A stretch of DNA of 64,000 bases from positions 16,273 to 80,272 of the forward strand of contig JBARXY010000008.1 in assembly GCA_049647585.1 (NCBI GenBank), in the 5' to 3' direction. Under the pieces are notes generated by a model, which saw only the letters and a program-made list of their open reading frames with translations, did not search any database and was not told the origin of the DNA. Below, in pieces: positions 17,458 to 25,762 of the stretch (within the stretch, counting starts at the first letter, position 1; the number at the start of each line of letters is the position of its first letter). The translations under genes were made by a program, and so were the position numbers. This DNA is from JAGQSZ01 sp049647585 (GTDB taxonomy: Bacteria > Actinomycetota > Acidimicrobiia > Acidimicrobiales > Microtrichaceae).

Positions 17458-17865
17458 ATGTTGTTGCACATCGTCGCCGAGGCTGAATGGGCCAGGGTCA
17501 GTCGGTCGGGCGAAGCGTATTTCGCCGCTGGTCAGGACGTCGTCGGGTTCATGCATCTGTCAACCCCCGAGCAGGTCCTGATACCAGCGAACCTGTTCTA
17601 CAAGGGCCAAGAGAACCTGGTGCTGGTGGCCATCGACGAAGACGCGCTCGGACCCGAACTCAAGTGGGAGCAAGGGGTTCCGCCGTCGGGTGACATGCTG
17701 TTCCCGCACCTCTACGGCCCCCTCGAGCCGACCGCCGTCATCGGAGCGGTCCCGTTCCCGTGTGCTAGCGACGGATCATTCAGCTTGCCCGACCTTTCAG
17801 ACGTGTCCGACCCGCGGGGACCGGAACTCGACCCAGATCGCGACCCAGATCACGACCATGGCTGA
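17458..17865 (+). CDS. DUF952 family protein
   Basis: The 135-residue cytosolic protein begins MLLHIVAEAEWA and contains GFMHLSTPEQVLIPANLFYKG and LKWEQ...FPHLYGPL, the usual DUF952 pattern. That family has an ADP-ribosyltransferase-like fold but no settled function. It starts 2 bp after the NYN stop and overlaps the MFS start by 8 bases, so it is mid-operon. The acidic tail (DPDRDPDHDHG) is low-complexity and extends beyond the domain. Confidence 0.88.
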   Translation: MLLHIVAEAEWARVSRSGEAYFAAGQDVVGFMHLSTPEQVLIPANLFYKGQENLVLVAIDEDALGPELKWEQGVPPSGDMLFPHLYGPLEPTAVIGAVPFPCASDGSFSLPDLSDVSDPRGPELDPDRDPDHDHG

Positions 17866-19063
17866 CTCCGAAATTTCAGGTGATGCCGAGCGACTGCTGA
17901 CGCTCAGGTTCGTGACAGTGGTGAGCAGCGGACTCTTCTATTTCATGTCCCTCGGCATGCAGCTTCCGACAGTTCCGAAATTCATCGAAGGACCTCTCGG
18001 TGGAAGCGATCTGGCTGTCGGGGTCCTGGTCGGCTCCTTCTCACTGGGAGCGGTAGCCATCAGACCTATGGCCGGTCGACTGGGCGACAAACTGGGTCGC
18101 AGGATGTTGATCATCGCTGGTGCCCTGCTTGTAGCCATTTCGGTGCTTCTCTACAACGTCATCGCCACAACGATCGGATTATTCGCGGCACGGTTGCTGG
18201 GTGGAGTCGGCGAAGCTGCCTTCTTCGTCGGTGCAGGAACCATGGTGACCGACCTGGCTCCGGTGTCGCGTCGGGGCGAGGCGATCAGCTATTGGTCCGT
18301 GGCGGTCTACGGAGGCTTGGCGTTCGGGCCTTCCTTGGGGGAGCGACTTCTGGCCGGGGATCACTACGGGCGGGTCTGGACGGTGGCTGCCGGACTAGCA
18401 GTTGTATCCGCAATCATCGGTGTCATGACCCGTGAGACCGCAGTGCTCACCGGAGAGTACGCACCGGCACCTCTCATCAACCGGACCGCGGTCGGACCGG
18501 GGATTGTGCTGTTCCTGGGAATGATGGGTCTGGCTGGATTCGGCGCGTTCGTGCCTCTCTATGTGTCCGGGATCGGACTCGAGGATTCGAGCGGTGTATT
18601 CCTCCTCTACGGCTGCACGATCCTCGGAGTCCGAATCGTCGGAGCTCGCATCCCCGACCGGATCGGAACACTCAGGGCGGGTTCCTTGGCGACGGCCGCC
18701 TCAGCTGTCGGACTGTTGGTGATCGCGGCGGTCCCGACGGTAACGGGGCTTTACGTCGGGACCTTCATCTTCTCGCTGGGAATGTCGCTGCTCTATCCAT
18801 CAATGTTGACCATGGCTCTGGCCGGAGTTCCGGACAATGAGCGTGGCTCGGCTGTCGGGACAATCAGCAGTTTCTTCGATCTCTCCCAGGGGGTGGGTGC
18901 AGCAATACTCGGAGTTTCGGTGAGCCTCGGCGGATACCGCAGCGCCTTCATCACCGCCGCGGCGATGGCCGTCGTGGCGATGCTGTTGCTGCGGGGCAGG
19001 GTCGACCTGCGGTTCCGGAGGAGCGACGCGCCAGTCATCGCGCCAGGGCCCACACCGCCGTGA
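17858..19063 (+). CDS. Major facilitator superfamily transporter
   Basis: The 401-residue membrane transporter has about twelve spans. The MFS loop 2-3 signature is GRLGDKLGRRML near residues 70-81, and the mid-protein pattern ARLLGGVGEAAFFVGAGT matches drug- or metabolite-efflux members. ATG 17858 overlaps the end of the DUF952 gene. Substrate cannot be read from sequence. Its GTGA junction with queG suggests co-expression, but a functional link to queuosine is not established. Confidence 0.92.
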   Translation: MADSEISGDAERLLTLRFVTVVSSGLFYFMSLGMQLPTVPKFIEGPLGGSDLAVGVLVGSFSLGAVAIRPMAGRLGDKLGRRMLIIAGALLVAISVLLYNVIATTIGLFAARLLGGVGEAAFFVGAGTMVTDLAPVSRRGEAISYWSVAVYGGLAFGPSLGERLLAGDHYGRVWTVAAGLAVVSAIIGVMTRETAVLTGEYAPAPLINRTAVGPGIVLFLGMMGLAGFGAFVPLYVSGIGLEDSSGVFLLYGCTILGVRIVGARIPDRIGTLRAGSLATAASAVGLLVIAAVPTVTGLYVGTFIFSLGMSLLYPSMLTMALAGVPDNERGSAVGTISSFFDLSQGVGAAILGVSVSLGGYRSAFITAAAMAVVAMLLLRGRVDLRFRRSDAPVIAPGPTPP

Positions 19064-20244
19064 GCGCCACCGAGACCGACACGAACACGACGGGCCTCCG
19101 GGACGAACTGATCGACCTGGGACTCGGGAACGGCCTGGCGACAGTCGGGGTTTGTGACGCACAACCGTTTCTAGAAACCCGTCGGGTGCTCCATGAACGC
19201 AGGGACCTCGGGCTGAACGGCGACATGCAGTTCACCTACCGGAACCCGGATCGATCCACGGACCCAGCACGCGCGCTGCCAAACGCCGCGTCGATGATCG
19301 TCGCCGCGTACCGGTATGACACCGAGCTACCGGCCGCCCCCACTGTCGGTACGCATGGTCGCGTCGCTCGCTACGCGACCACTGACCATTACGACAGACT
19401 TCGCGGCGGACTTCGCGTGATCGCCGGTCGGTTGAAGGAACTCGGTCATCGGGCCGTGGTGGTCTGCGACGACAATTCGATGGTCGACCGGGCGGTTGCG
19501 GTCAGAGCCGGGCTGGGTTTCTACGGCAAGAGCGCCAATGTCCTGCTTCCGGGCCAAGGGAGTTGGTTCGTTCTCGGATCGGTGATCACCGACGTCGAGT
19601 TCACTCCCACCGGGTCGGCCGTCGCAGATGGATGTGGAACTTGTACGCGATGCCTCGATGGATGCCCCACGTCTGCGATCGTCGCTCCCGGCGTAGTTGA
19701 TGCACGTCGTTGCCTTTCCTGGTTGATTCAGGCTCCAGGGGACTTCCCTCGGGAGTTCCGCCGGGCGCTTGGAATCAGGATCTACGGATGTGACGACTGC
19801 CAAGAGGTCTGTCCTCCGAGCCGTAGAGCCGACCGACTCCAGATCGGCTCGAGGCCGGTTGAGGCTGCGTCTGACGCCTGGGTGGATGTGGAATGGATCC
19901 TCACGGCCAGTGATGAGGATCTGCTCGACCGACTCGGTCGTTGGTACATCGCCAAGCGGGATCCGAACTATCTGCGCCGCAACGCTCTGGTCGTCTACGG
20001 AAATTCTGCCGGGAATTCCGCTGGAAATTCCGCCGGAAGTTCTGCCGGAACTCCTTCTCGCGAGCAGCTCGAATCGGTTCTGGGTCCCTATCTGGACGGG
20101 CCCGATGACATGCTTGCCTCCCACGCAGCGTGGGCAGCTTTGAACCTTGGGCACCGGGACCTACTTGTCGGCCGGCTCGATCGTCCGGCGGTTGCCCTGG
20201 AACTGGCCTACTTCGATGATGACGTGGAGAATCTCGGTCGATGA
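19060..20244 (+). CDS. queG: Epoxyqueuosine reductase
   Basis: The 394-residue cobalamin-dependent iron-sulfur enzyme performs the last step of queuosine tRNA modification. Two 4Fe-4S clusters are indicated by CGTCTRCLDGCPTSAI (about 188-203) and CDDCQEVCP (about 246-254). The upstream domain holds the QueG-type GYYGKSAN-like segment GLGFYGKSANVLLPG. GTG 19060 overlaps the MFS stop. An in-frame array of four 12-bp units (19999-20046), encoding GNSAGNSAGNSAGSSA, is inserted before the C-terminal HEAT-like helices. It probably forms a flexible loop. No other queuosine gene is in the window. Confidence 0.93.
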   Translation: MSATETDTNTTGLRDELIDLGLGNGLATVGVCDAQPFLETRRVLHERRDLGLNGDMQFTYRNPDRSTDPARALPNAASMIVAAYRYDTELPAAPTVGTHGRVARYATTDHYDRLRGGLRVIAGRLKELGHRAVVVCDDNSMVDRAVAVRAGLGFYGKSANVLLPGQGSWFVLGSVITDVEFTPTGSAVADGCGTCTRCLDGCPTSAIVAPGVVDARRCLSWLIQAPGDFPREFRRALGIRIYGCDDCQEVCPPSRRADRLQIGSRPVEAASDAWVDVEWILTASDEDLLDRLGRWYIAKRDPNYLRRNALVVYGNSAGNSAGNSAGSSAGTPSREQLESVLGPYLDGPDDMLASHAAWAALNLGHRDLLVGRLDRPAVALELAYFDDDVENLGR

Positions 20245-20846
20245 GCAGAGCGGGTGCAGGACGCAAATCTGACCGATCCACCGATCAAAAGTCAGACCGC
20301 GGGAAAAAGGCCGAGCGACCCCCGACAGCGGCCGAGGCACGCGCCGAGTTCGAAGCCGAGCGAGAGGCCAACAAGGCCGCGCGGAGGGCCGAGATTGCCG
20401 CTGCCTTTCCGGAAGGCATTCCGGGCGTTTGGGTTGCCGTCGCATCCTGGGTGACGACTGCGCTGTTCATCATCGTTTCGGTTCCGGCGGTCATCGACCC
20501 GGACAAGTTCATCGCGCCGTACTTCGCGGTGACGATGGCACTCTTCCTGGTCGGATGTGCCCTCTTCGCCGCCGACATCTTTCTGATGGCCTCTCGTAGC
20601 CGGGACGATCTGATGGGTATCGGTGGAATTTTCCTGCTGGTGGGATCAGTACCTCGGAAAATGCAGGTCCACCTGTTGTCCGCACTGGTAATCCAGATCG
20701 TCGTGTCGGTTGTCAGCGCCGCCGTACACCCCTTCACGCCACTCGCATTCGGGACCCTCGTGCCGATCCTCGGGCTGTCGCTGTGCGGCCTCTGGTCGGT
20801 GCTGCATGGCCATTTCCCGGCGCAGATTCCTGACGGTGCCAAATGA
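20241..20846 (+). CDS. Four-TM membrane protein with charged N-terminus
   Basis: The 201-residue product has a very basic/acidic cytoplasmic N-terminus (about 1-55, rich in Lys, Arg, Glu and Ala), then four hydrophobic helices (about 62-85, 90-115, 123-155 and 160-195). The ATGA overlap with queG and the ATGA overlap with the ArsA-like gene make it part of the same operon. Lineage-specific conserved membrane protein type; no function recognised. A role as membrane partner for the ArsA-like ATPase is only a guess from position. Confidence 0.82.
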   Translation: MSRAGAGRKSDRSTDQKSDRGKKAERPPTAAEARAEFEAEREANKAARRAEIAAAFPEGIPGVWVAVASWVTTALFIIVSVPAVIDPDKFIAPYFAVTMALFLVGCALFAADIFLMASRSRDDLMGIGGIFLLVGSVPRKMQVHLLSALVIQIVVSVVSAAVHPFTPLAFGTLVPILGLSLCGLWSVLHGHFPAQIPDGAK

Positions 20847-22006
20847 GGGTCGTCCTATTCACGGGTAAGGGTGGCGTCGGCAAGACCACGACTGCGGCAT
20901 CCACTGCCCTGCGGATTGCTGCGGGCGGTCAGCGGGTCGTCGTGACCTCAGCAGATCCGGCGCACTCCCTGGCTGACTCCTTTGGAGTCGAGTTGGGCTC
21001 GGAACCAATCGAGGTCTCTGCGCGATGTTGGGCACAACAACTGGATGGTCGTGAGCGACTCGAGGAGAACTGGGCCGCCATCCGGGACTGGATGATGGAG
21101 GTCTTCGAATGGGCCGGCGTCGATGAGATTGCCGCCGAAGAGCTGGCGATGCTGCCGGGCCTCGAAGAGGTTTTCGCGCTGACCGAGGTTGAAAGCCTCT
21201 GCGAATCGGGTGACTTCGACGTGGTGGTGGTCGATTGCGCTCCGACCGCTGAAACCGTTCGTCTGTTGTCCCTTCCCGACATCCTTAGCTGGTATATGGA
21301 TCGGCTCTACCCGGCGTCGCGTCGAATGAACCGGATGGTCGGCCCGATCGTGTCGCGTATGACATCGCTTCCGGTCGCGCGGGATTCGGTATTCGTCACG
21401 GGCCGACGGTTCTATGAACGCATTGACGCCGTCCGTCAGATTCTCGCCGACCCCGAGGTGACGTCGGTTCGTCTGGTGGTGAACCCAGAGGCGATGGTCG
21501 TCGCTGAAGCGCGACGGACCTACACCTATTTGGCTCTGTTCGGCTACCACGTTGATGCCGTGGTGGTGAACCGTGTGCTTCCCGATTCGGTCGAGGGAGC
21601 TTGGATGGACCGATGGCGAAGTAGCCAGGCGGTACATCTGGACACGATTTCCGAGTGCTTCGGTGACCTACCCATCGTCAGGGCCGAGCACAGCGGTGCC
21701 GAGGTGGTCGGAATGGACCAGTTGGTCGAGTTCGGCGAAGCGCTCTGGGGTGAGATCGACCCGTCCGCACGTCTCCACGAGGGACGACCGATGCGGATGA
21801 ACAAGGTGGGAGACGCCATCGTGTTGTGCATCGGTCTGCCGTTCACGGAGTCGAGTGAGGTCGAGCTGAGTCGAACCGGGGATGACCTGTTCGTAGCCGT
21901 GGGTCCCTACCGCCGCAGCCTGACGCTTCCTGAATCGTTGCGGCGTCGCGAGGTCGCATCGGCGAAGGTCGAGGCCGGCGAGTTGAGGATCCATTTCGTC
22001 ACGTGA
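20843..22006 (+). CDS. ArsA/GET3-family ATPase
   Basis: The 387-residue ATPase begins with the deviant Walker A motif FTGKGGVGKTTTAAST (about 6-21). It continues with SADPAHSLADSFG and DVVVVDCAPTAETVRLLSLP, all diagnostic of the ArsA/GET3 family. The last 80 residues resemble the HSP20-like C-terminal domain found in actinobacterial members. Most such single-domain proteins are not arsenite pumps; no ArsB or ArsR is nearby. They may act in targeting or chaperoning of membrane proteins. The gene overlaps an upstream membrane-protein gene and precedes a small charged protein and an SMC-like protein. Confidence 0.93.
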   Translation: MRVVLFTGKGGVGKTTTAASTALRIAAGGQRVVVTSADPAHSLADSFGVELGSEPIEVSARCWAQQLDGRERLEENWAAIRDWMMEVFEWAGVDEIAAEELAMLPGLEEVFALTEVESLCESGDFDVVVVDCAPTAETVRLLSLPDILSWYMDRLYPASRRMNRMVGPIVSRMTSLPVARDSVFVTGRRFYERIDAVRQILADPEVTSVRLVVNPEAMVVAEARRTYTYLALFGYHVDAVVVNRVLPDSVEGAWMDRWRSSQAVHLDTISECFGDLPIVRAEHSGAEVVGMDQLVEFGEALWGEIDPSARLHEGRPMRMNKVGDAIVLCIGLPFTESSEVELSRTGDDLFVAVGPYRRSLTLPESLRRREVASAKVEAGELRIHFVT

Positions 22007-22054
22007 GCCCCACGGCACCTGACGACGGGACGACTCTCGGGCCATCATGTTCCG

Positions 22055-22462
22055 ATGGACGATCGCAGAACCGCCGAGGGCCTAGAGCACCTTCAGGCAG
22101 CAGCTAACGAGTTGGTGGCGGCGGCCAGGTCGTTCCTGGATGTGGCCGAGGACGTCATTGCAGACCCTGACCGCTTCGGCGGAATGGCGGCCGGAGCGGT
22201 CGACATGTTGAAGGGCTTCACCGGAAGGGGTGAGCAGCCATGGGAGCGCCATGCCCGCGATGCCGACGAGTGGGAAGGCGGCCTGGCGGACTTTGAGGAT
22301 TCGGGTTCGGGTTCGGGTTCGGGGGAGCCCGGGGCAGACAGCTCGGGAGTTGAGGCCCCGATGGTTGAAAAACCCGAGCCTGAGGTCAAGAAGCCCGCCC
22401 CCAAGCCACGGTCTCCAAAGAAGTCGTCAGCCAGCCGGGTTAAGCGGATCGTGGTGGACTGA
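22055..22462 (+). CDS. Small hypothetical protein downstream of the ArsA-like gene
   Basis: The 135-residue soluble protein starts MDDRRTAEGLEHLQAAANEL and has a helical N-terminal half with an Ala/Glu/Asp-rich amphipathic pattern. A Ser-Gly repeat (SGSGSGSG) and a Lys/Pro-rich tail end in the basic SRVKRIVVD. ATG 22055 is 48 bp beyond the ArsA-like stop. The basic tail could contact nucleic acid or a membrane. No family recognised; coding is supported by high G/C in third positions and by conservation-like position between two operon genes. Confidence 0.75.
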   Translation: MDDRRTAEGLEHLQAAANELVAAARSFLDVAEDVIADPDRFGGMAAGAVDMLKGFTGRGEQPWERHARDADEWEGGLADFEDSGSGSGSGEPGADSSGVEAPMVEKPEPEVKKPAPKPRSPKKSSASRVKRIVVD

Positions 22463-22511
22463 ATCTGCCTCATTTGTCGGGAGGATCGGCCGACAGGGTC
22501 ACGAGATACCT

Positions 22512-24752
22512 ATGAAGCTTGTACGGATCGACGCAATAGGGACTGATGAGCTGCATCCCCGCCTGACGCTCCTGCGCGGATCGTCGCCTGAGTTCCGCCG
22601 TCGCATCTTGGGATTGCTCGATTCGATCGCTTCGCTTGAGAAGTTCCCGCCTGCTGGTCTGATCGAGGTCAACGGGGTTCAGCTCTCCCTCGACAACGAC
22701 ACGATTACCCAACTTCAGCTCGACCAGAATCTGAGCTGGGTGATCGACTGGACCGACCAGTCGTCCGGAGCGACAACTGGCCAGGGAACCGGACCGGTGA
22801 CAAGTCAGGGATCCGGAGCGACGACCGGCCCGGCGGCGGGTTCGAGGCCCAGTGACAGGCCACCCCCATACCGGATGGATCTGGAGAACCTCCGCACGGC
22901 GCTGCGAGCAACGGCAGGGGAGCGTTCGTCCCTGGCCACCCATATGGACCAGGTGAGGACGCGCCTGGACTCCTTCGCCAACGCGGCCCTGGAGGTCTGC
23001 GTCGGCCAGATCGATGCCCTCGAGGCCCGGCGGTCGTCCCTTCGACGAAGGTTCGAGAGTGCCAAGTCGGTTGCCGACGAGCAGCTGGTTGAGCTTGAAG
23101 CGACCTATCACGAACATCTCGCCGAGATCGATGCCGTCGAGTCGCTGAACCTTGATGCTGTCAGGGCTGCGCGAGATCAGCTTGCCCATCAACTCCAATC
23201 GCATCGCGGACCGGATCCGAAGTCCACCGAACTTGCACTTCGGATCGATGCGACGATGCGGCGGGTGCGAGACTTGAGCGGCCGCGCTGCCGCGGTCTCG
23301 TTGCGGCGGAGAGAGGCTGAACAGCGACTCGCCGAATGCGTCGCCGAGGTGAGTGCCGCCGAGAGAGCCATGCGCCAAAGGCGTGTCGACCCAGATGTAG
23401 TCGCCCGTCTGGAACAGGTTCGGGACGAGATGTTCGCCGCTGATGAGCGTCAGAGTCGGCTATCCGTCAACCGGAATCGTCGTCGCATGCTCAGTCTGCG
23501 TGAGGAAGAGGCGCGGTTGCTGGCCCAGATCGGGTTCGACACCTACAGCTCATATGTCATGGGTATTCCTTCGATGCGCTCGGAGGTCGAGCGTTCCTCC
23601 AGGCTGGATCAGGCCCAGTCGCGGGTGGACGAGATCCAGCATGAGCTGGACTCCATGGACGAGCCTGCGGAGTCGTTGCTGAGTGCAAGCGAAGCCGAGC
23701 TGCGTGATCTGCTCCGAGCCGCGGCAGCGCTTCTGGGCGACAACACTGTCGGCACAGTCGGATCTGTCGGATCTGTCGGCACTGTCGGCACTGCCGACCA
23801 GGGTGAAAGCCAGTTGGGAACACAGGGCGCAAGCTCCTTCGAACCGACGAACGCGCCGGCCGCGGACGATGTGGCTCTGGTGATAGAGAAGCTGCGTAGC
23901 AGTCAGCTTGGAGTGATGCCCGACGATGACCACACGGTGCTGCAGGCCGCAGCGGAGCTTCGCCACGCGATCATGGCCACAGCCGGGGGTCGCTTTGCCG
24001 GTTCGGACCCAACCAAACCACCTCGGATAGCGGGCTCGGCCATTGCACCGTTCTCGTGGACCGGGACGCCTTCGGCTCTGCTCGGCGCAGTGGATGCATG
24101 GCTGGTTCGACTATCCGAACCAGCTGCTTGGCTCAAGGCGGCTCGTGAGTCGGTGGAAGGGCTGAGACTCCAGATCGAGGAACGTCGTGAGTCGGGAGAG
24201 GCACCTGCGGATGTCTCCGAATGGGCCCAGGTCGAGTCCGAGCTGGACACGCTTCTGGACAAATTGGTCGGCGCTCAAGAACGAGTCAGGCGACACGAAG
24301 AAGCCTTGGTCGAACTCGCCGCAATGCGTGAGCAGGAGTTGGCGATCCGGGCCCGGGAGCGTGACCTGCTCGCCCAGCTCTCCGAGGCCGAAGCGGAGAT
24401 CGAGAATCCGGCTGAAGCAATTCCGGCTCCTCAACTCAGCGATAGGGCGCAGCCATCCGCCGGAGGAGCGGAGTGGAGGTTGATCGAGTTCGCAGCACGT
24501 CGCATGTCGGTTTCCTTCGCCGGACCTCTCCCCATCGTCATGGTCGGCTTGGGCGACATCGGGAACGGTCGAGGCGCCGCAGTTGAAGTCGGTGACCGCA
24601 ACGTCCGAGATGCCGTATTCGAACGCGTCCGTCGGCTCAGCGAACTCGTGCAGATGGTTCTCATTGACGACCGGGAGTGGTTGTCGGAACGCGTCGCCGC
24701 GCTCGGACTCGACGCCAGGATCATGGATCTGGGAGGTCCACCCGAGCGCTGA
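22512..24752 (+). CDS. SMC/RecF-like coiled-coil protein with degenerate ATPase motifs
   Basis: The 746-residue protein starts at ATG 22512. The N-terminus (MKLVRIDAIGTDELHPRLTL, then LRGSSPEFRRRILGLLDSI) mimics the first strand and P-loop region of SMC/RecN/RecF ATPases, but the Walker A Lys is absent. Long coiled coils fill about 120-420 and 560-650. The C-terminal GPLPIVMVGLGDI ... LVQMVLIDDREWLSERVAALG resembles the Walker B/D-loop region but without the usual acidic pair. It may be a pseudo-ATPase or structural member. Low-complexity inserts are GATTGQGTG near 85-110 and a Val-Gly repeat TVGSVGSVGTVGT near 412-425. It lies downstream of the ArsA-like gene. Function unknown. Confidence 0.75.
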   Translation: MKLVRIDAIGTDELHPRLTLLRGSSPEFRRRILGLLDSIASLEKFPPAGLIEVNGVQLSLDNDTITQLQLDQNLSWVIDWTDQSSGATTGQGTGPVTSQGSGATTGPAAGSRPSDRPPPYRMDLENLRTALRATAGERSSLATHMDQVRTRLDSFANAALEVCVGQIDALEARRSSLRRRFESAKSVADEQLVELEATYHEHLAEIDAVESLNLDAVRAARDQLAHQLQSHRGPDPKSTELALRIDATMRRVRDLSGRAAAVSLRRREAEQRLAECVAEVSAAERAMRQRRVDPDVVARLEQVRDEMFAADERQSRLSVNRNRRRMLSLREEEARLLAQIGFDTYSSYVMGIPSMRSEVERSSRLDQAQSRVDEIQHELDSMDEPAESLLSASEAELRDLLRAAAALLGDNTVGTVGSVGSVGTVGTADQGESQLGTQGASSFEPTNAPAADDVALVIEKLRSSQLGVMPDDDHTVLQAAAELRHAIMATAGGRFAGSDPTKPPRIAGSAIAPFSWTGTPSALLGAVDAWLVRLSEPAAWLKAARESVEGLRLQIEERRESGEAPADVSEWAQVESELDTLLDKLVGAQERVRRHEEALVELAAMREQELAIRARERDLLAQLSEAEAEIENPAEAIPAPQLSDRAQPSAGGAEWRLIEFAARRMSVSFAGPLPIVMVGLGDIGNGRGAAVEVGDRNVRDAVFERVRRLSELVQMVLIDDREWLSERVAALGLDARIMDLGGPPER

Positions 24753-24808
24753 ACGGTCCTGAAGTCGAATTGGACTGCCTGGCCTGCGAACTGTGGTCGA
24801 CTTGTTCT

Positions 24809-25753
24809 GTGAGTACGACGAACCCGTCCAACGTAATCGGCGTCGATGTCGGCGGGACCAAGGTCCTTTCGATACTTGCGTCGACAACCGAGATCATTGA
24901 CCGCGAACAGGTCGCTTCGGATGCCGGGAGCCCGGAGATCCTCGATCAGATCGAGGCCTCGATTGCTGCCCTGCTCGACCGGGCTGCGGACAGTCCGGCT
25001 GCCATCGGTGTCGGCATGGCCGGCTTCATCGGCCTTGACGGAATAGCCCGTTCTGCACCCAACACCAAGGGATTGATCGGGGTGGATGTTCCGGGCAGAT
25101 TGCACGAACGGTTCGGCCTACCGGTCCACGTGGAGAATGATGCCAACTGTGTGGCGATCGCCACCCGCGACCGCGTCGGGCATGACACCGACGTCCTTGT
25201 AGCGGTAACCCTGGGCACGGGGATCGGCGGCGGAGTAATCATCGATGGTGGACTGTTCCGGGGAACCAACGGGTTCGCCGGCGAACCGGGGCATATGGTC
25301 ATCGATCCATCTGGGCCGCTTTGCCCCTGTGGTCAACGAGGCTGCTGGGAACGCTTCGCCTCGGGTACCGGACTCGCGTGGCTGGCCAGGCGAGCAGCAA
25401 CGGCGGGATCGGCTGACTCTCTGGTGGCCCACGCCGGATCGGCCGAGGCAATCAAGGGCGAGGACGTATCGGACCTGGCGGCTGTCGGGGACAGTGAGGC
25501 TCAGAGAGTCTTCGATGAATTCGCCTTCTACGTGGCAACCGGGGTGGCCAATCTGATCGTGCTGCTCGACCCGCAGATGGTCGTGATCGGCGGGGGACTG
25601 GCCTCTCTCGGTTATCAACTCCTTGAGCCGCTCCAGACCGCGCTGTCCGATCACTTTCCCAGCGCCACCAGGAACCGGGACACCCAGATAGTCATGGCCC
25701 CCGGCGGCCCGGATGCCGGTGCATGGGGAGCCGCGCTGCTGGCACGGCGGTAG
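24809..25753 (+). CDS. ROK-family sugar kinase (glucokinase-like)
   Basis: The 314-residue kinase starts at GTG 24809. The N-terminal phosphate motif is IGVDVGGTKVLSIL, the sugar-binding HVENDANCVAI lies at about 107-117, and the second phosphate motif is TLGTGIGGGVIIDG. A zinc-binding CPCGQRGCWERFASG follows the ExGH-type GEPGHMVID. These are the ROK glucokinase signatures, so ATP-dependent glucose phosphorylation is the most likely reaction; some ROK kinases use N-acetyl sugars. It is 9 bp from the aminotransferase gene and probably co-transcribed with it. A second ROK kinase is at 49443. Confidence 0.9.
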   Translation: MSTTNPSNVIGVDVGGTKVLSILASTTEIIDREQVASDAGSPEILDQIEASIAALLDRAADSPAAIGVGMAGFIGLDGIARSAPNTKGLIGVDVPGRLHERFGLPVHVENDANCVAIATRDRVGHDTDVLVAVTLGTGIGGGVIIDGGLFRGTNGFAGEPGHMVIDPSGPLCPCGQRGCWERFASGTGLAWLARRAATAGSADSLVAHAGSAEAIKGEDVSDLAAVGDSEAQRVFDEFAFYVATGVANLIVLLDPQMVVIGGGLASLGYQLLEPLQTALSDHFPSATRNRDTQIVMAPGGPDAGAWGAALLARR

Positions 25754-25762
25754 TTTTCTCCG

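Noticed and set aside
20843..22006. Arsenite efflux ATPase
   Set aside because: The fold is ArsA-like but no arsB, arsC, arsD or arsR gene is nearby, so an arsenic function is unsupported.
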